The translations under genes and the position numbers were made by a program. A stretch of 64,000 bases of DNA, taken from Streptomyces sp. HUAS YS2. Its GTDB lineage: Bacteria; Actinomycetota; Actinomycetes; Streptomycetales; Streptomycetaceae. The notes beneath the pieces are model-generated. The model made no database searches. It saw only the letters and a list, made by a program, of their open reading frames with translations, and had not been told where the DNA came from. Below are positions 8,651 to 16,934 of the stretch, in pieces. The first letter of the stretch is position 1. Each line of letters begins with the position of its first letter. The stretch covers positions 1,116,001 through 1,180,000 of the forward strand of contig NZ_CP137573.1 of assembly GCF_033343995.1 (NCBI RefSeq), given 5' to 3'.

Positions 8651-9777
8651 CGCGCGGCCGTCCCGTACACGTCGAGGAGCGTGTCGAGGACGGCGTCCAT
8701 CGAGAACGCCTCCGTGGCCAGCTTCCGGGCCGCCACGGAGGCGCTGTCGTTCCCGGCCGGGTCGAGCAGGTCGAGAACGGCCGGGGCGAGCCCGGCGGCG
8801 TCCTCGACCACACGGCCGGCGCCCGCCTCGGAGATGTCCCGGGCGAGGCCGTTCGACGTGGTGACCACCGCGGGGGTGCCCACCGAGAGGGACTCCAGGA
8901 CCGACATCGGGAACGGCTCGTCCACCGACGGCAGCACGTACACGTGCGCCCTGCGCAGCTCCTCCAGCATCCGCTCCGCGGACAGCGGTCCGGGTCGCGT
9001 CACCCGTTCCGTCAGGCCCAGTTCGGCGATCAGCGCGTCGACCGCCGCCCGCTCCCCCTCGTCGGGACCGGCGAGCACGAACTCGGCGTCCGGGTGGCGG
9101 TGCAGGATCTCCGGCACGGCGGCGACGAAGTCCCGCGGCCGCTTGCGGGCCTGGAGCCGGGCCGCGTACAGGATCCGCGGTGGTCCGGCCGGCGCCGGCC
9201 GCGGGTCCTGCGCGGGGACGCCGTTGACCAGCCGTACGGACTGCTCCAGGATGCCGCCCACCACCGCGTCGAGGCCCTTGCGCTCGTGCCCGGTCAGGTA
9301 CAGCACGGCCGAGGAGCGGCGCAGCACGCGACGTACGGCGACGGCGTCCAGGACCTTTGCGAGCAGCCGGTCACTGGGGTCGACCATGCCGTGGGTCTGC
9401 AGGACCAGCGGCTTGCCGGCCCGCAGCGCGGCCAGCGCGACCGGCAGGGTCACCAGGTCGCGGGCGAGGTGGACGTGGACCACGTCGGCGTCCCGGACGA
9501 GGCCGGTCGCCCCGGCCAGCAGCGCGGGCGAGGTGATGCCGCTGAATCCGAGGGGCAGGATCGAACGGGCCTGGTAGAGGCGGGCGGGCACGCCCTCGAC
9601 CTCGGTGGGCAGCGGGCCGTCGAAGCCGTCGCCGAGGGCGACGAGCCGGGCCGTGTGGCCGCGCGCGGCGAGCCCTCGGCAGAGGTTGAGGGCCACCCGG
9701 ACCGGTCCGCCGAAGGCGTGCGTCGGGCTGTGCAGGGTGACGGCGTGCAGGACGCGCAGCGGTCTCGGGGCGCTCAT
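8629..9777 (-). CDS. Glycosyltransferase family 4 (GT-B fold)
   Basis: A 382-residue retaining glycosyltransferase that would add one sugar to the lipid-linked repeat unit. The N-terminal domain has the GT4 glycine loop (HAFGGPVRVALNLC); the C-terminal nucleotide-sugar domain has LYAARLQARKRP, FVLAGPDEGE and the catalytic E-x7-E motif in EPFPMSVLE. Length is normal for GT4. Its ATG overlaps the TGA of the acetyltransferase upstream (ATGA), so the two are translationally coupled. The donor and acceptor sugars cannot be told; a mannosyl or fucosyl transfer would fit the locus. Confidence 0.88.
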   Translation of the reverse strand: MSAPRPLRVLHAVTLHSPTHAFGGPVRVALNLCRGLAARGHTARLVALGDGFDGPLPTEVEGVPARLYQARSILPLGFSGITSPALLAGATGLVRDADVVHVHLARDLVTLPVALAALRAGKPLVLQTHGMVDPSDRLLAKVLDAVAVRRVLRRSSAVLYLTGHERKGLDAVVGGILEQSVRLVNGVPAQDPRPAPAGPPRILYAARLQARKRPRDFVAAVPEILHRHPDAEFVLAGPDEGERAAVDALIAELGLTERVTRPGPLSAERMLEELRRAHVYVLPSVDEPFPMSVLESLSVGTPAVVTTSNGLARDISEAGAGRVVEDAAGLAPAVLDLLDPAGNDSASVAARKLATEAFSMDAVLDTLLDVYGTAARYTGSQA

Positions 9778-10310
9778 GCGGGCACCGGGATCGGGCGGCG
9801 GCCGTCGGCCGTGTGCAGGGTCAGCTCCGGCAGGTCGCGGTGGAGCGTGGTGCCGGCCGCGACGACGGCGTGCCGGCCGACGGTCACACCGGCGAGGACC
9901 GTGGCGCGGGCCGCGATCCAGGCGCCGTCCTCGACGGTGATCGGCGCATTGCGGTAGCGGAAGTCGGCGGCCCGGTGGTCGTGGCTGCCGGTGCACAGCA
10001 GCGCCTCCTGCGAGACGCAGACGTGTGCGCCGAGCGTCACCGGCTCCAGGTTGAGCAGCCAGGCGCCCTCGCCGATCCAGGTGTGGTCGCCGACGGTCAG
10101 TTTCCACGGCCACAGCACCCGGACCCGGTGGCGTATCAGGACGCCCTCGCCGATCGTCGCGCCGAACGCCCGCAGCAGCGCCACGCGCACCCGGGCCGGG
10201 CAGAACCACGCCATGAACAGCGTGTTCATCACCGCGAACCACAGCGCCTGGACCAGCTTGGAGCGGCCTTTTTCGTAGCCGGCCAAGGTGAAGGCCGGGA
10301 GATTCCGCAT
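9774..10310 (-). CDS. WcaF-like hexapeptide-repeat O-acetyltransferase
   Basis: A 178-residue left-handed beta-helix acyltransferase resembling colanic acid acetyltransferase WcaF. It uses acetyl-CoA to acetylate a sugar of the repeat unit. Seen in sequence: N-terminal helix, then hexapeptide repeats (IGEGVLIRH, VTLGAHVCV, VTVGRHAVVAAG) broken by the catalytic loop LLCTGSHDHRAADF, which carries the conserved His. GGGGGTGAACTC precedes the ATG. It is the first gene of a leftward pair with the GT4 gene, and is divergent from the polymerase gene. Confidence 0.88.
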   Translation of the reverse strand: MRNLPAFTLAGYEKGRSKLVQALWFAVMNTLFMAWFCPARVRVALLRAFGATIGEGVLIRHRVRVLWPWKLTVGDHTWIGEGAWLLNLEPVTLGAHVCVSQEALLCTGSHDHRAADFRYRNAPITVEDGAWIAARATVLAGVTVGRHAVVAAGTTLHRDLPELTLHTADGRRPIPVPA

Positions 10311-10450
10311 GAGTTCACCCCCATCGGCGCCTCCCCTGGCGCCGAGGCGTTCAGACTAACGGTTGACGCAGGGTGACCGGGGGGTCGTCGGTAGACTGCG
10401 CCGGGGTGACTTCTCCGGGGGCGGGAAGGCACGGGAGTTCAGGGGGCGGC
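10311..10450. promoter_or_regulatory. Divergent promoter gap with 5'-leader hairpin
   Basis: Between the acetyltransferase and the polymerase. An 8-bp perfect stem (TCGGCGCC / GGCGCCGA, 10324-10345) lies in the leader of the leftward acetyltransferase transcript just before its ribosome site. TTGACG occurs at 10362-10367, but I cannot pair it with a well-spaced -10 box. Confidence 0.3.
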
Positions 10451-12019
10451 ATGGCGACGGACGTGCGCGGTACGGCCGGATCCGGAGCGGCCGGCGGCGG
10501 ATCCGGTGCGGCCGGCGGCGGGTCCCGTGCGGCCGGCGGCGGGTCCCGTGCGGCCGGTGGCGGGACGATGCCTCCGATGCTGCTCGCGCCGCCCGTGAGG
10601 CCGCGCACACTGCTCTCCCGCGCCCTGTCGATCCCCCTGGTCCTCGGCCTGACGGTGTTCCTGCCGCTGCTGGTGGCGGTGCAGCCGGGCGCGGGCGTCC
10701 ACGACGCGGCGTACTACGTGCAGATCGCGCTGACGATGTACGCCGGCGCACGGCTGTCGGCGATGATCCTGACCAGCCGGCGCAAGCTGCTCCAGGGCTC
10801 GTTCTGGCTGTTCGTGTACATGGCGATGGGCGTGGCGCCACTGGCGCAGGCCGTGCTCGGCCGGGTGCCGACGCCGGTGGTCGGTCCGCGTTCCGATCTG
10901 ACGGAGGCGGTGGCGCTGGTCCTCGTCGGCTGCGCCGCCTTCGACCTCGGCTCGCTGCTCGCGCGCGGCCGGCCGGGCGGCTCGGCCCGCGAGGAGGAGC
11001 GGCCCGCGCTGGTGCACCGGCGCCGGCTCCATCTGCTGGTGCTGCTCGCCTTCGCGTGCAGCGGCCTGTTCATCGTGAAGCTGGGCGGCCCGGCGGTGTT
11101 CTTCTCCAGCCGGCAGGAGATCATCGCCGGGATCGAGGAGGCGGGCGTCTCGCAGGCCGACTCGCAGGCCGGGCAGGCGTTCCTGCGCGGGTTCGGCACC
11201 GTACCTGCGCTGTTCGCGCTCCTGGTGTACGCGCGGTGGCTGGTCACCTCGCGGCGGGCCCGCCGCCGACCGACCGTGATCGCGGTGTTCCTGGCGCTGG
11301 TGGCGCTGAACTGCGTGGTCAACAACCCGATCTCGAACCCGCGTTACTGGTTCCTCACGGTGATGTTCGCGCTGTTGTTCACGGTCTTCCCGGTCAGTGC
11401 GGCGATGTACCGGTCGGCGCTCAGCCTCGGCGTGGTGATGGCGCTGATCGTGTTCCCGTTCTCGGACCGCTTCCGGTACGACGAGAAGAACTACAAACCG
11501 GTGGAGACCACGTCGGTCCTGGAGCCGCTGGCCATGAAGGACTACGACCAGATCGGCATGTTCGCCAACACCATCACGTTCGTGGAGTCCGGGGCGCGCC
11601 ACCGGTACGGACGCCAGCTGGCCGGCTCGGTGCTGTTCGCGGTGCCCCGCTCGGTGTGGCCGGGCAAGCCGCGGGACACCGGGGTGATGGTCGGGCAGTG
11701 GATGGGGGCGGTGAACACCAACCTGTCCTCGCCCATCTGGGCCGAGCTGTGGATCGACTTCGGCGCGGTCGGGATGGCGGCCGGCATGACGGCCATGGGG
11801 TACGCGGCGGCCCGGGTCGACGGGCGCTTCGCCCGGCGCGGCACCCGCAGGGCCCCGCCGGGCAGCCTGATCTCCCTCGTGGTGCCGCTGATCGCGGGCT
11901 ACTCGTTCATCCTGCTGCGCGGGCCGCTGCTGCAGGCCTCGGGCCGGGTCGCTATCGCGCTGATCTGCGTCGCCCTGGTGACCACCTGGCGTCAGGACAA
12001 GGGCGCGCTGCTGCGTTGA
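10451..12019 (+). CDS. Wzy-like polysaccharide polymerase (multi-span membrane protein)
   Basis: A 522-residue integral membrane protein with roughly ten hydrophobic segments from about residue 50 to the C-terminus and a large loop in the middle (SRQEIIAGIEEAG to the FLRGFG region). The pattern, size and loop position fit O-antigen/EPS polymerases (Wzy, oligosaccharide repeat unit polymerase). It would join lipid-linked repeats outside the membrane. The first 40 residues are a cytoplasmic Gly/Ala/Ser tail built of four 7-residue repeats. The chosen ATG has GGGGG upstream; ATG codons at 10568 and 10577 after the repeats are alternatives. Its 3' end overlaps the opposing flippase by 28 bases. 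Wzy proteins diverge strongly, so the function is inferred from topology and context. Confidence 0.75.
   Translation: MATDVRGTAGSGAAGGGSGAAGGGSRAAGGGSRAAGGGTMPPMLLAPPVRPRTLLSRALSIPLVLGLTVFLPLLVAVQPGAGVHDAAYYVQIALTMYAGARLSAMILTSRRKLLQGSFWLFVYMAMGVAPLAQAVLGRVPTPVVGPRSDLTEAVALVLVGCAAFDLGSLLARGRPGGSAREEERPALVHRRRLHLLVLLAFACSGLFIVKLGGPAVFFSSRQEIIAGIEEAGVSQADSQAGQAFLRGFGTVPALFALLVYARWLVTSRRARRRPTVIAVFLALVALNCVVNNPISNPRYWFLTVMFALLFTVFPVSAAMYRSALSLGVVMALIVFPFSDRFRYDEKNYKPVETTSVLEPLAMKDYDQIGMFANTITFVESGARHRYGRQLAGSVLFAVPRSVWPGKPRDTGVMVGQWMGAVNTNLSSPIWAELWIDFGAVGMAAGMTAMGYAAARVDGRFARRGTRRAPPGSLISLVVPLIAGYSFILLRGPLLQASGRVAIALICVALVTTWRQDKGALLR
10478..10561 (+). repeat. Four 21-bp tandem repeats in the polymerase 5' end
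   Basis: Four in-frame 21-base units encode GSGAAGG, GSGAAGG, GSRAAGG, GSRAAGG. The last two copies differ by one base. It is a slippage-prone block in a predicted unstructured cytoplasmic tail. Confidence 0.85.
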
Positions 12020-13239
12020 TCCTTCGCGGCGCCCGGGTCCGGATCCTGCTCGGGGCGGGTCCGCGCGACCCGGGTCCAGGCGGCGATCGCCTTGAACGCG
12101 GAGCCGGCCGCGAGGCCCCAGGCCGCGCCGAGCACGCCGCCGAGGACGTAGCCGCCGAGCATGAGGGCGACGGACAGCAGCGAGAAGACCACCTGGACGG
12201 AGAGCGTGGCCCGCGGGCTCAGCACCCGCAGGGTGACCAGGGCGCAGGTGCCGAGCGCCATCACCGCGTACTGCGCCCCGGTCGCCGGGAACAGTCCGGA
12301 GGCCGACTCCCACGTGGCGCCCAGGAGTTCGCGGCCGTACCGGTCGGGGAGGGCGATCAGTACGGCGGCCCAGCCGAGGGCGACGCAGGAGAGCACGCCG
12401 CCGAGCGCGGCGGCGGCCCGTACCGTGCCGCGGCGGGAACCGGCCCGGCCGAGCAGCGGCGGGCCGAAGGTGTTGACCGAGTTGAACAGCACGTTGAGCG
12501 GGCCGAAGACGGTGGTGGCGCCGCGGAGCGCGCCGACGGCGAGCGGGGCGGCGAACAGGCCGAGGCCGAGGACGGCAAGTTGGCTGGAGCCGTTGCCGAC
12601 CGCGTACTCGACGACGAACCGGCGGCCCAGGTGGTCGCGGCGCAGCAGGCGTCGGAGGTCTGCGCGGTACCCGCCGACGTACGGCCGGAGCAGCAGCAGT
12701 CCGAGGAGCGCGGCGGGCAGCGCGGACAGTCCCCAGACGAGCACCAGCCGGGCCGCGGACGACGGTTGGGGTTGCGCGAGCAGGGCGGGCAGTACGCAGC
12801 CGAGCCGCACGAGGTCGGCGACGAGCGCCCGGTCCGGGCGGCGCAGCGCGGAGAACGCGTACCGCAGCCCGTCCTGGAGCAGGGTGATCGGCAGGACGGC
12901 GCCGAGCGCGAGGAACGCGCGCCCGGTGTCACCACCGGCGAGCGCGCCGCCGCCGGCGAGGAGCAGCCCGGCGACGAGGGAGGCGACGGCGGTGAAGGCG
13001 ACCGACGAGCGCGCGGCGGCCCCCACCGCGGCGTCGCCGCCGCGTACCAGCACGACCGTCTGGCCGACGTGGGCCATGTTCAGACCGAGCAGCACGCCGA
13101 ATGTGATCTGGACGAGGGAGAAGTCGGCGAAGTCCGCCGCCGAGCTGGCCCTCGCCGCGATCAGGACCACCGCGATGTTGGTGACGCTGGACGCGGCCTG
13201 GTCGAGGACGGAGGCCGCGACCGTGACCGACCGTCTCAA
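11992..13239 (-). CDS. Wzx-like polysaccharide flippase (MOP/MATE superfamily)
   Basis: A 415-residue membrane protein with about twelve hydrophobic segments, fitting the polysaccharide-export branch of the MOP superfamily. It would flip the lipid-linked repeat unit across the membrane. Visible features are SVLDQAASSVTNIAVVLIAARAS at the start (Asp in the first span, typical of this branch), repeated internal symmetry and a Pro/Asp-rich C-terminus. The start is TTG overlapping the TGA of the Wzc-like gene (TTGA); the reading frame has no better start and the coupling matches the other overlaps in this operon. Its 3' end overlaps the polymerase gene tail to tail. Confidence 0.82.
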   Translation of the reverse strand: MRRSVTVAASVLDQAASSVTNIAVVLIAARASSAADFADFSLVQITFGVLLGLNMAHVGQTVVLVRGGDAAVGAAARSSVAFTAVASLVAGLLLAGGGALAGGDTGRAFLALGAVLPITLLQDGLRYAFSALRRPDRALVADLVRLGCVLPALLAQPQPSSAARLVLVWGLSALPAALLGLLLLRPYVGGYRADLRRLLRRDHLGRRFVVEYAVGNGSSQLAVLGLGLFAAPLAVGALRGATTVFGPLNVLFNSVNTFGPPLLGRAGSRRGTVRAAAALGGVLSCVALGWAAVLIALPDRYGRELLGATWESASGLFPATGAQYAVMALGTCALVTLRVLSPRATLSVQVVFSLLSVALMLGGYVLGGVLGAAWGLAAGSAFKAIAAWTRVARTRPEQDPDPGAAKDQRSSAPLS

Positions 13240-14993
13240 CGGTCGCCCGCGCGGAGGTCCTCGGGGCGTACCGAGCGCAGTGCCACGGTGTCGGAGTTCT
13301 CGCCGCCCCAGACGCGCGGGTCGGGTTCGGGTTCGTACTCCTCCTCCTGCCCGGCGGGCTGTTGCCGGGGCGGCTTGGCCCGGCCGCCACCGCGCCGGCT
13401 CTGCGGGGCGTCGGACCGGGCGGAGGAACGGGCCGCGGCCTTGGCGGCGGCCTTCGCGGCCCGGCGGGTGGGCGGGGTGAACATGACGGCGCCGAGCACC
13501 GTGCCGCCCGCACCGCCTATCAGTTCGCGGATGCGCTGGAGGTCGACGCGGTGGACGCTGCGCGGGTCGCAGACGATGAGGACGCCGTCGACCCGGTCGA
13601 CGAGCGCCAGCGCGTCGGCGTAGGCGAGCACGGGCGGGGCGAGGACGACGACGGTGGAGTTCGGCGAGTCGGCCTCGGCGATCAGCCGGCTCACCCGGGG
13701 CGAGGTCAGCGCCCGGGCGACGTTGCGGACGCGCTCGCCGGGCACCAGGCCGAAGGACCCTGACTCGCCCGCGTCGACGGACAGTTGGCGGCGGCCCGGC
13801 CAGCCGCTCTCGTCGGGCTCGGCGGCCGAGGACCAGCGGGGCGCGCCGCTGGCGTTGGCGCGCAGTCGGCCGGCGAGGGTCGGGGTGCGCAGGTCGGCCT
13901 CGACGAGCAGGACGTCCTTGCCGGTCTCGGCGAAGGAGGCGGCCAGGTTGGTGGCGACGGCCGCGGCGGGCTCGCTGCTGCCGCGCGGGGCGACGACGAG
14001 GAGCCGGCGGCGGTCGGCGAACCGCTGGTCGTAGGCGAGCCTGAAGGCGACGGAGCGGAACTCCTCGCCGACCTTGGCGTCGGTGTGGTCGCCGGCCAGC
14101 AGGGTCTCGGTGGCGCCGCGCGGCAGCGTGCCGAGGACGGGGGCGCGTACGGCGCGGGCGACGTCGCCCGCGGAGCGCGGCGCGGGGTCGAAGACGAGCC
14201 GCACCCAGGCGGCGAGGAGACCGAGGGCGACGCCGACGAGCGCGCCGAGGCCCAGGCTCATGGCCAGGCTGGGGCCGTCGGAGTAGCCGGGTGCGGTGGC
14301 GGTGCGGATGACCGTACCGGCGGACATGTCGAGCGACTTGAGCCCGCTGACGCGGCCTTCGAGCTCGATCATCCGGTTGGCCAGGTTGGTCTTGATGCCG
14401 TACTCGGCGTCGCGAGCAGCGCCGGCGGGCATCCGGTCGACCTTCTTCTCCTGCTTGTCGTGCCGGAGCGAGGCCTCGTCGAGCTCGTTCTTCAGGCCCT
14501 GGAGCATCTTGGCCCGGATGGCGGTCCACTGCTTCTCGCGCAGTTCGAGGTACGCCTGGGTCATCGCGTTGGCGCGGTCGGCGGCGGCCTGGGGCGTGTC
14601 GGCGGTGTAGCTGAACTGGAGGACCTGGCTCTGCGGCGGGTTGGTGACCTGGAGGTCCCTCTGCAGTCGGCCGATGGTGCCGGTCCAGTGGAGCTTCTTC
14701 GCGGCCCCCTCGGCGACGCTGCTGCTCAGCGCGGTCTGCCGCTCCGAGCCGACGTTGAGCGTCTTGTCCTGCGAAATGCTGGGATTGAAGGGGTCGTTGA
14801 CCGGGGCACGCAGCACGACCTGGCTGGTGGCGACGTACGTGTCGGCGTTGCTCAGACCGAACCAGACGCCCCCGAGCAGCCCGATGCCGATGCCGGTCCC
14901 TATGACCGCCCGATAGCGCAGCAGCTGCTTGAACTGGTCCCGCAACAGCTCCGGTTCGTCGTCCTCCACCGCCGCTCCGTGCAAGTTGCTCAC
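13236..14993 (-). CDS. Wzz/Wzc-like chain-length protein with degenerate BY-kinase domain
   Basis: A 585-residue protein with the Wzz fold: membrane span at about 29-50, an extracellular helical region (about 55-240) and a second span at about 243-266. The cytoplasmic C-terminal half matches BY-kinases/CpsD in layout (EEFRSVAFRLAYDQR, then alternating strands), but the ATP motifs are lost. The Walker A position (335-345) reads APRGSSEPAAA without GKS/T; Walker A' reads VLLVEADLR with Glu for Asp; Walker B reads VLAPPVLA without its Asp. The C-tail has a single Tyr rather than a Tyr cluster. It probably controls chain length or assembly without kinase activity. ATG overlaps the previous gene's TGA. 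Confidence 0.85.
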   Translation of the reverse strand: MSNLHGAAVEDDEPELLRDQFKQLLRYRAVIGTGIGIGLLGGVWFGLSNADTYVATSQVVLRAPVNDPFNPSISQDKTLNVGSERQTALSSSVAEGAAKKLHWTGTIGRLQRDLQVTNPPQSQVLQFSYTADTPQAAADRANAMTQAYLELREKQWTAIRAKMLQGLKNELDEASLRHDKQEKKVDRMPAGAARDAEYGIKTNLANRMIELEGRVSGLKSLDMSAGTVIRTATAPGYSDGPSLAMSLGLGALVGVALGLLAAWVRLVFDPAPRSAGDVARAVRAPVLGTLPRGATETLLAGDHTDAKVGEEFRSVAFRLAYDQRFADRRRLLVVAPRGSSEPAAAVATNLAASFAETGKDVLLVEADLRTPTLAGRLRANASGAPRWSSAAEPDESGWPGRRQLSVDAGESGSFGLVPGERVRNVARALTSPRVSRLIAEADSPNSTVVVLAPPVLAYADALALVDRVDGVLIVCDPRSVHRVDLQRIRELIGGAGGTVLGAVMFTPPTRRAAKAAAKAAARSSARSDAPQSRRGGGRAKPPRQQPAGQEEEYEPEPDPRVWGGENSDTVALRSVRPEDLRAGDR

Positions 14994-16258
14994 GTGCTCG
15001 GCACCCCCATGGCCTCGTCGATCAGTGCGTCGATCCGGGCCAGTCCGGCCGCCCGGGTCAGATGGGCCTCGACGTGGCGGGGCCCCTGGGCGCCGAGCGT
15101 GTCGGCGGCGACCGGATCCTGCCCGAGTCTACGGATCTCGGCCAGCAGCGCGTCGGGGTCCTCGGGCTTCACCAGGACGCCCGCGCCTGAGCGCAGCACC
15201 TCGTGGGCGGTGCCGCCTTCGGCGGCGACGGAGGCGACGACGGGCCGGCCGGCGGCGAAGTACGAGGTGAGCTTGGAGGGGACGCTCATGTCGAGCACGG
15301 AGGCGCGCTGGGTGACGGCCAGGACGTCGGCGGCGGCGAGCACGTCGGGGAAGTCGTCGTCGCCGACGGGCTCGAGGAAGTCCAGGTTCGGTATGCCCGC
15401 GCCGAGTTCTTCGAGGTGGGCGCGCTGGTTGCCGTCGCCGAGCAGCACGAACCGGGTCTCGGGGTCGCGGCGGGCGGCCTCGACGAGGACCTCCAGGCCC
15501 TGCTTGAGCCCCATGTTCCCGGAGTGCAGGACGACCGTCTCCTCGCCCCAGCCGAGCCAGGCGCGGGTCTTCTCGCGCGGCGTCGAAGGGCTGCTCACGT
15601 GCGACCAGTTGGGCACGAGCCGGATCCGGGAGCGGTCGACGCCCATGGCGGCGACCTTGTCGACGAAGGTCTGGTGGATGACGCCGACGAGGGTGGCCCG
15701 GCGGAGCGCGTACGCCTCGGCCTTCGCGGCCAGGTCGGCGGCGCGGTCGCCGCCCTGTATCCCGCTCTGCGCGGCCGCGGCGCCCATCAGGTCCTGGACG
15801 ACGGGCACGTACGGGACCCGCCAGCGCGCGGCGAGCCGGGCGCCGATGATGCCGCCGGCGAGGCTGGGCATCTGGGCGAGTATCGCGTGCGGGCGGGCCA
15901 TCGCGGGCGGGGCGACGAGGCCGTGGGCGAGCACGCTCGCCTCGAACGCGGCCCGCTTCAGGGCGGTCTGGCGCGGCGGGACCGTGTGCCGGCGCCGGTG
16001 CACGACGACACCGGCCCGCTGCTCGGTGCGCCGCCAGACCCCGGTGTACGCGGGGTCGAGCGACCAGGAGGGGTAGTGCGGCATGCCGGCGAGCACGTGG
16101 GTCTCGTGGCCGCGTTCCGCCCAGTGCTCGGCGATCTGGGTGGCGTACGGGCCGATGCCGGCGTGCTCCGGCGCGTAGTTGGTGGACACCATCAGCAGGC
16201 GGCGGCGCGCGCTCCCTCTGGTCGTTCCGGTGCCGTCACTCTCCGCCGCATGCGTCAC
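14990..16258 (-). CDS. Glycosyltransferase family 4 (WcaI-like)
   Basis: A 422-residue GT4 enzyme close in pattern to WcaI-type fucosyltransferases of colanic acid clusters. N-terminal motifs are STNYAPEHAGIGPYA and AGMPHYPSW; C-terminal motifs are LHSGNMGLKQGLE, FVLLGDGNQR and SVPSKLTSYFAAGRPVV, all typical of this branch. The chosen GTG start has GGGGGAGAGGG upstream; an ATG 39 bases earlier lacks a site. It is first in a three-gene operon with the Wzc-like gene and the flippase, each joined by a 4-base overlap. A fucosyl donor would fit gmd/fcl but is inference. Confidence 0.88.
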   Translation of the reverse strand: MTHAAESDGTGTTRGSARRRLLMVSTNYAPEHAGIGPYATQIAEHWAERGHETHVLAGMPHYPSWSLDPAYTGVWRRTEQRAGVVVHRRRHTVPPRQTALKRAAFEASVLAHGLVAPPAMARPHAILAQMPSLAGGIIGARLAARWRVPYVPVVQDLMGAAAAQSGIQGGDRAADLAAKAEAYALRRATLVGVIHQTFVDKVAAMGVDRSRIRLVPNWSHVSSPSTPREKTRAWLGWGEETVVLHSGNMGLKQGLEVLVEAARRDPETRFVLLGDGNQRAHLEELGAGIPNLDFLEPVGDDDFPDVLAAADVLAVTQRASVLDMSVPSKLTSYFAAGRPVVASVAAEGGTAHEVLRSGAGVLVKPEDPDALLAEIRRLGQDPVAADTLGAQGPRHVEAHLTRAAGLARIDALIDEAMGVPST

Positions 16259-16388
16259 GCGCAGTTCCCTCTCCCCCAGACGTGAACCGGACCTCACCCT
16301 AATCGTTCATCCGGTCTCGGTGGAATGTGCACGCTATCGTCGTTATCTCCATCGCGCTGGGGAGCGCGAGCAGTTGGGGGGATCCGTC

Positions 16389-16934
16389 ATGACCACTGAC
16401 CGTACGACCGCTGACCGCACGGCCGCGGACCGTATGGCCGCCGACCGTCCGTACCGAGTGGGATACGCGCCGGGCGCGTACGACCTGTTCCACATCGGGC
16501 ATCTCAACATCCTCCGGCACGCCCGCAGTCGCTGCGACTATCTGGTGGCCGGCGTGGTGTCCGACGAGATGGCGGAGCTGGCCAAGGGGCGCCGGCCGAT
16601 GATTCCGCTGGTCGAACGGCTGGAGATCGTGCGCAGTGTGAAGTACGTGGACGCGGCGTTCGTCGAGACGGTGCCGGACAAACTGGAGACCTGGAAGCAG
16701 GTCCGGTTCGACGTGCTGTTCAAGGGCGACGACTGGCGGGGCACACCGAAGGGCGACAGGCTGGAGAAGGACTTCGCGGGGGTCGGGGTGGAGGTCGTCT
16801 ACTTCCCGTACACCGTGCACACCTCCAGCACGCAACTGCGGCGGGCGCTCGACCTCCTGACGCAGGAGGCCGAGTCCGGTCCGGCCGCCGGGGTCAGCGA
16901 CGGACTGCGTTCAGTTCCCGGTACCACTTCGTGA
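16389..16934 (+). CDS. Glycerol-3-phosphate/ethanolamine-type cytidylyltransferase
   Basis: A 181-residue nucleotidyltransferase that would make a CDP-activated alcohol from CTP. It has the HxGH motif in YDLFHIGHLNIL and the KGDDWRGTPKGD loop; the usual RTxGISTT position reads HTSSTQLRR, a variant of the ISTT motif. The first 20 residues are a repeated DRTxADR stretch. The ATG follows GGGGGG. The gene converges on, and overlaps by 41 bases, a CDP-alcohol phosphotransferase, so the two may form one activation-transfer pathway that decorates the polymer or makes an unusual phospholipid. The alcohol (glycerol-P, ribitol-P, ethanolamine-P) is not determined. Confidence 0.85.
   Translation: MTTDRTTADRTAADRMAADRPYRVGYAPGAYDLFHIGHLNILRHARSRCDYLVAGVVSDEMAELAKGRRPMIPLVERLEIVRSVKYVDAAFVETVPDKLETWKQVRFDVLFKGDDWRGTPKGDRLEKDFAGVGVEVVYFPYTVHTSSTQLRRALDLLTQEAESGPAAGVSDGLRSVPGTTS

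Noticed and set aside
10451..12019. O-antigen ligase (WaaL) instead of polymerase
   Set aside because: No outer membrane or lipid A acceptor exists in this type of cell, and the gene sits with flippase and priming transferase, as expected for Wzy.
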